Of a DNA stretch of 64,000 nt, positions 62,494 to 64,000 are shown piece after piece. The notes beneath the pieces were generated by a model that did no database searches, was not told the origin of the DNA, and saw only the letters and a program-made list of their open reading frames with translations. A program made the translations under genes and the position numbers. Every line of letters starts with the position of its first letter. Position 1 is the first letter of the stretch. The stretch spans positions 1 to 64,000 of the forward strand of contig NZ_QBKH01000004.1 of the NCBI RefSeq assembly GCF_003054045.1, written 5' to 3'. This DNA is from Sphingobacterium faecium. Its GTDB lineage: Bacteria; Bacteroidota; Bacteroidia; Sphingobacteriales; Sphingobacteriaceae.

Positions 62494-62507
62494 AACTACT
62501 ATCGTGT

Positions 62508-62553
62508 AATAACAGAAGAGGCGTTTACTTAAGTAAACGCCTCTTCTGTTATT
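62508..62553. terminator. 46-bp perfect palindrome terminator
   Basis: Positions 62508-62530 and 62531-62553 are perfect reverse complements with the centre at CTT/AAG. It lies between the metallophosphoesterase and the convergent pruA and should act in both directions. Confidence 0.9.
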
Positions 62554-62568
62554 ATAAATACAATTTGA

Positions 62569-64000
62569 TTATTCGCCCTCTTCTAAGAACGGATATTTGT
62601 AATTGGTATCTGGATTAAAAGTTTCTTTGATCGTACGTGGGGATACCCAACGTAGTAAGTTGATCATAGAACCTGCTTTATCATTAGTACCTGAACCACG
62701 AGCTCCACCGAATGGCTGTTGACCTACTACAGCTCCTGTACATTTGTCATTGACATAGAAGTTACCCGCAGCATTGCGTAATGCATGTGTTGCTTGTGCT
62801 ATAGCATAACGATCTTTAGCGATAACTGAACCTGTTAATGCATAGATAGATGTTTTGTCAACAATCTCCAATGTATCTTCCCACTTCTCGTCTTCATAAA
62901 CAAAAATTGTTAAAACAGGACCGAATAATTCCTCTGATAGGGTTTCGTAATCTGATTTTTTAGCTACAATAACAGTTGGAGAAATAAAGTAACCTTTAGA
63001 TTTATCATATGTTCCACCGATCACAACTTCAGCATCAGCAGATTCTTTTGCACGGTCAATATATTTTGTAATCTTATCAAATGATTTCTCATCAATAACT
63101 GCATTGATGAAGTTTGTAAAATCTTCTGTTCCACCCATTTTGAATGAATTCACATCTGCAGTCATTGCATCTTTCAATGCTGGCCACATGGATGCAGGAA
63201 CATAAGCACGTGACGCTGCTGAACATTTTTGTCCTTGGTATTCAAATGCACCGCGAACTAATGCCGTGTTAGTTACCTGTAAATCAGCTGTTGGGTGAAC
63301 TAAAATAAAATCTTTACCACCAGTTTCTCCAACAATTCTTGGGTACGTTTTATAAAGGTGAATATTCTCTCCAATTGTTTTCCATATATCTTGGAAAACT
63401 CCTGTAGAACCTGTGAAGTGGATACCAGCAAAATCTGGGTGTTTGAAGATTACCTCTCCGGCATCAGGTCCTGACACATATACAAGATTGATCACACCTG
63501 CTGGCAAACCTGCTTCAATAAAAATTTCCATCAATACTTGTGCAGAATAAATCTGTGCATTAGATGGTTTCCATACGACGACATTACCCATCATAGCAAC
63601 GCATGACGGTAAGTTTCCTGCAATGGCTGTAAAATTGAAAGGTGTCAAAGCAAAAACAAAACCTTCTAACGGACGTTGCTCAAGACGATTCCATACTCCT
63701 TTACCTGATACAGGAGGTTGTTGTGCATAGATTTCAGTCATGTACTGTACGTTGAAACGTAAAAAGTCGGTGAACTCACATGCTGCATCAATTTCTGCCT
63801 GATAAGGATTTTTTGATTGCGCCAACATCGTTGCTGCATTCAATTTGTAACGGTATTTTGTAGATGCTAGTTCTGCTGCTTTCAAAAAGATAGCTGCACG
63901 ATCTTCCCATGGTAAGTTTTCCCAATCGCTTTTAGCTGCTAAAGCTGCATTGATAGCGTCTGTTACATGATTTTTTGTACCTTGGTTATAGTGTCCTAAA
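62569..64000 (-). CDS. pruA: 1-pyrroline-5-carboxylate dehydrogenase, 5' end outside the window
   Basis: The gene runs off the right edge: the reading frame is open to position 63999 with family-like text (LGHYNQGTKNHVTDAINAAL and WENLPWEDRAAIFLKAAEL), so the TTG at 63885 is not the start. About 477 residues are visible of the usual 540 or so. It oxidises glutamate gamma-semialdehyde to glutamate with NAD in proline catabolism. Visible motifs are FALTPFNFTAI, VVWKPS, VGETGGKDFILVHP (catalytic Glu) and GQKCSAASRAYVP (catalytic Cys), and GARGSGTNDKAG near the end. It is followed by a palindromic terminator. Confidence 0.93.
   Translation of the reverse strand, partial: LGHYNQGTKNHVTDAINAALAAKSDWENLPWEDRAAIFLKAAELASTKYRYKLNAATMLAQSKNPYQAEIDAACEFTDFLRFNVQYMTEIYAQQPPVSGKGVWNRLEQRPLEGFVFALTPFNFTAIAGNLPSCVAMMGNVVVWKPSNAQIYSAQVLMEIFIEAGLPAGVINLVYVSGPDAGEVIFKHPDFAGIHFTGSTGVFQDIWKTIGENIHLYKTYPRIVGETGGKDFILVHPTADLQVTNTALVRGAFEYQGQKCSAASRAYVPASMWPALKDAMTADVNSFKMGGTEDFTNFINAVIDEKSFDKITKYIDRAKESADAEVVIGGTYDKSKGYFISPTVIVAKKSDYETLSEELFGPVLTIFVYEDEKWEDTLEIVDKTSIYALTGSVIAKDRYAIAQATHALRNAAGNFYVNDKCTGAVVGQQPFGGARGSGTNDKAGSMINLLRWVSPRTIKETFNPDTNYKYPFLEEGE

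Noticed and set aside
63885..63887. TTG at 63885 as start of pruA
   Set aside because: The frame stays open upstream with family-like sequence up to the window edge, so the gene is truncated by the window.
1..64000. CRISPR arrays, insertion sequences, prophage genes and tRNAs
   Set aside because: No repeat-spacer pattern, transposase, integrase, phage structural gene or cloverleaf was recognised by reading; tRNAscan and IS searches were not possible.

Overview
The window reads as a chromosomal segment of a Bacteroidota bacterium, most likely Sphingobacteriaceae (Sphingobacterium/Pedobacter-like). The reasons are low GC content, SusC/SusD outer-membrane systems, many lipoproteins, a fused hemC-hemD gene, and the Bacteroidota promoter -7 box TAnnTTTG upstream of many genes. 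In several places an apparent upstream start codon lies inside or beside that box. I used this to choose later starts for dgt (13364), nth (58686), the small membrane gene at 54160 and the one at 19707. No rRNA, tRNA, CRISPR array or insertion sequence was recognised.

Layout. 1-889: gene-free, with an outward minus-strand promoter and a C-rich hairpin region. 0.9-4.2 kb: an overlapping operon of two GT4 glycosyltransferases around a flippase-like membrane protein. 4.3-8.4 kb: lysine catabolism (gcdH divergent from amaB-lat). 8.5-16 kb: small membrane protein, unknown protein, topB, dgt, galM, argH. 16.0-19.7 kb: a candidate small RNA, then rbfA, aat, a class V aminotransferase and a DUF2027-like gene. 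20.1-25.7 kb: haem synthesis hemA, hemCD, hemB, hemL. 25.7-29.1 kb: a His-rich lipoprotein and a large MG2-domain exported protein, followed by a probable decayed gene.

29.5-49.8 kb: one 20-kb, twelve-gene minus-strand operon with two SusC/SusD pairs, two fasciclin lipoproteins, an M60 (gluzincin) peptidase, two alkaline-phosphatase-like/LamG lipoproteins and several accessory lipoproteins. It contains no recognisable glycoside hydrolase, so it looks like a locus for capturing and cutting glycoproteins or peptides rather than a plain polysaccharide. Two operator-like repeats spaced 21 bp precede it.

50.4-53.9 kb: arginine genes on the minus strand: a GNAT acetyltransferase (candidate N-acylglutamate synthase), argG and argC. 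They are preceded by a 44-codon ORF whose end is rich in Arg codons and overlaps a terminator-like hairpin. I read this as a translation-coupled attenuator, and it is the most interesting regulatory signal in the window. 54.1-64 kb: small membrane protein, oligopeptidase B, subtilase, a small protein, nth, recA, an exported EEP-family protein, a Tat-type metallophosphoesterase, and the 5'-truncated pruA.

All functions come from reading motifs and family resemblance. No database search was run.
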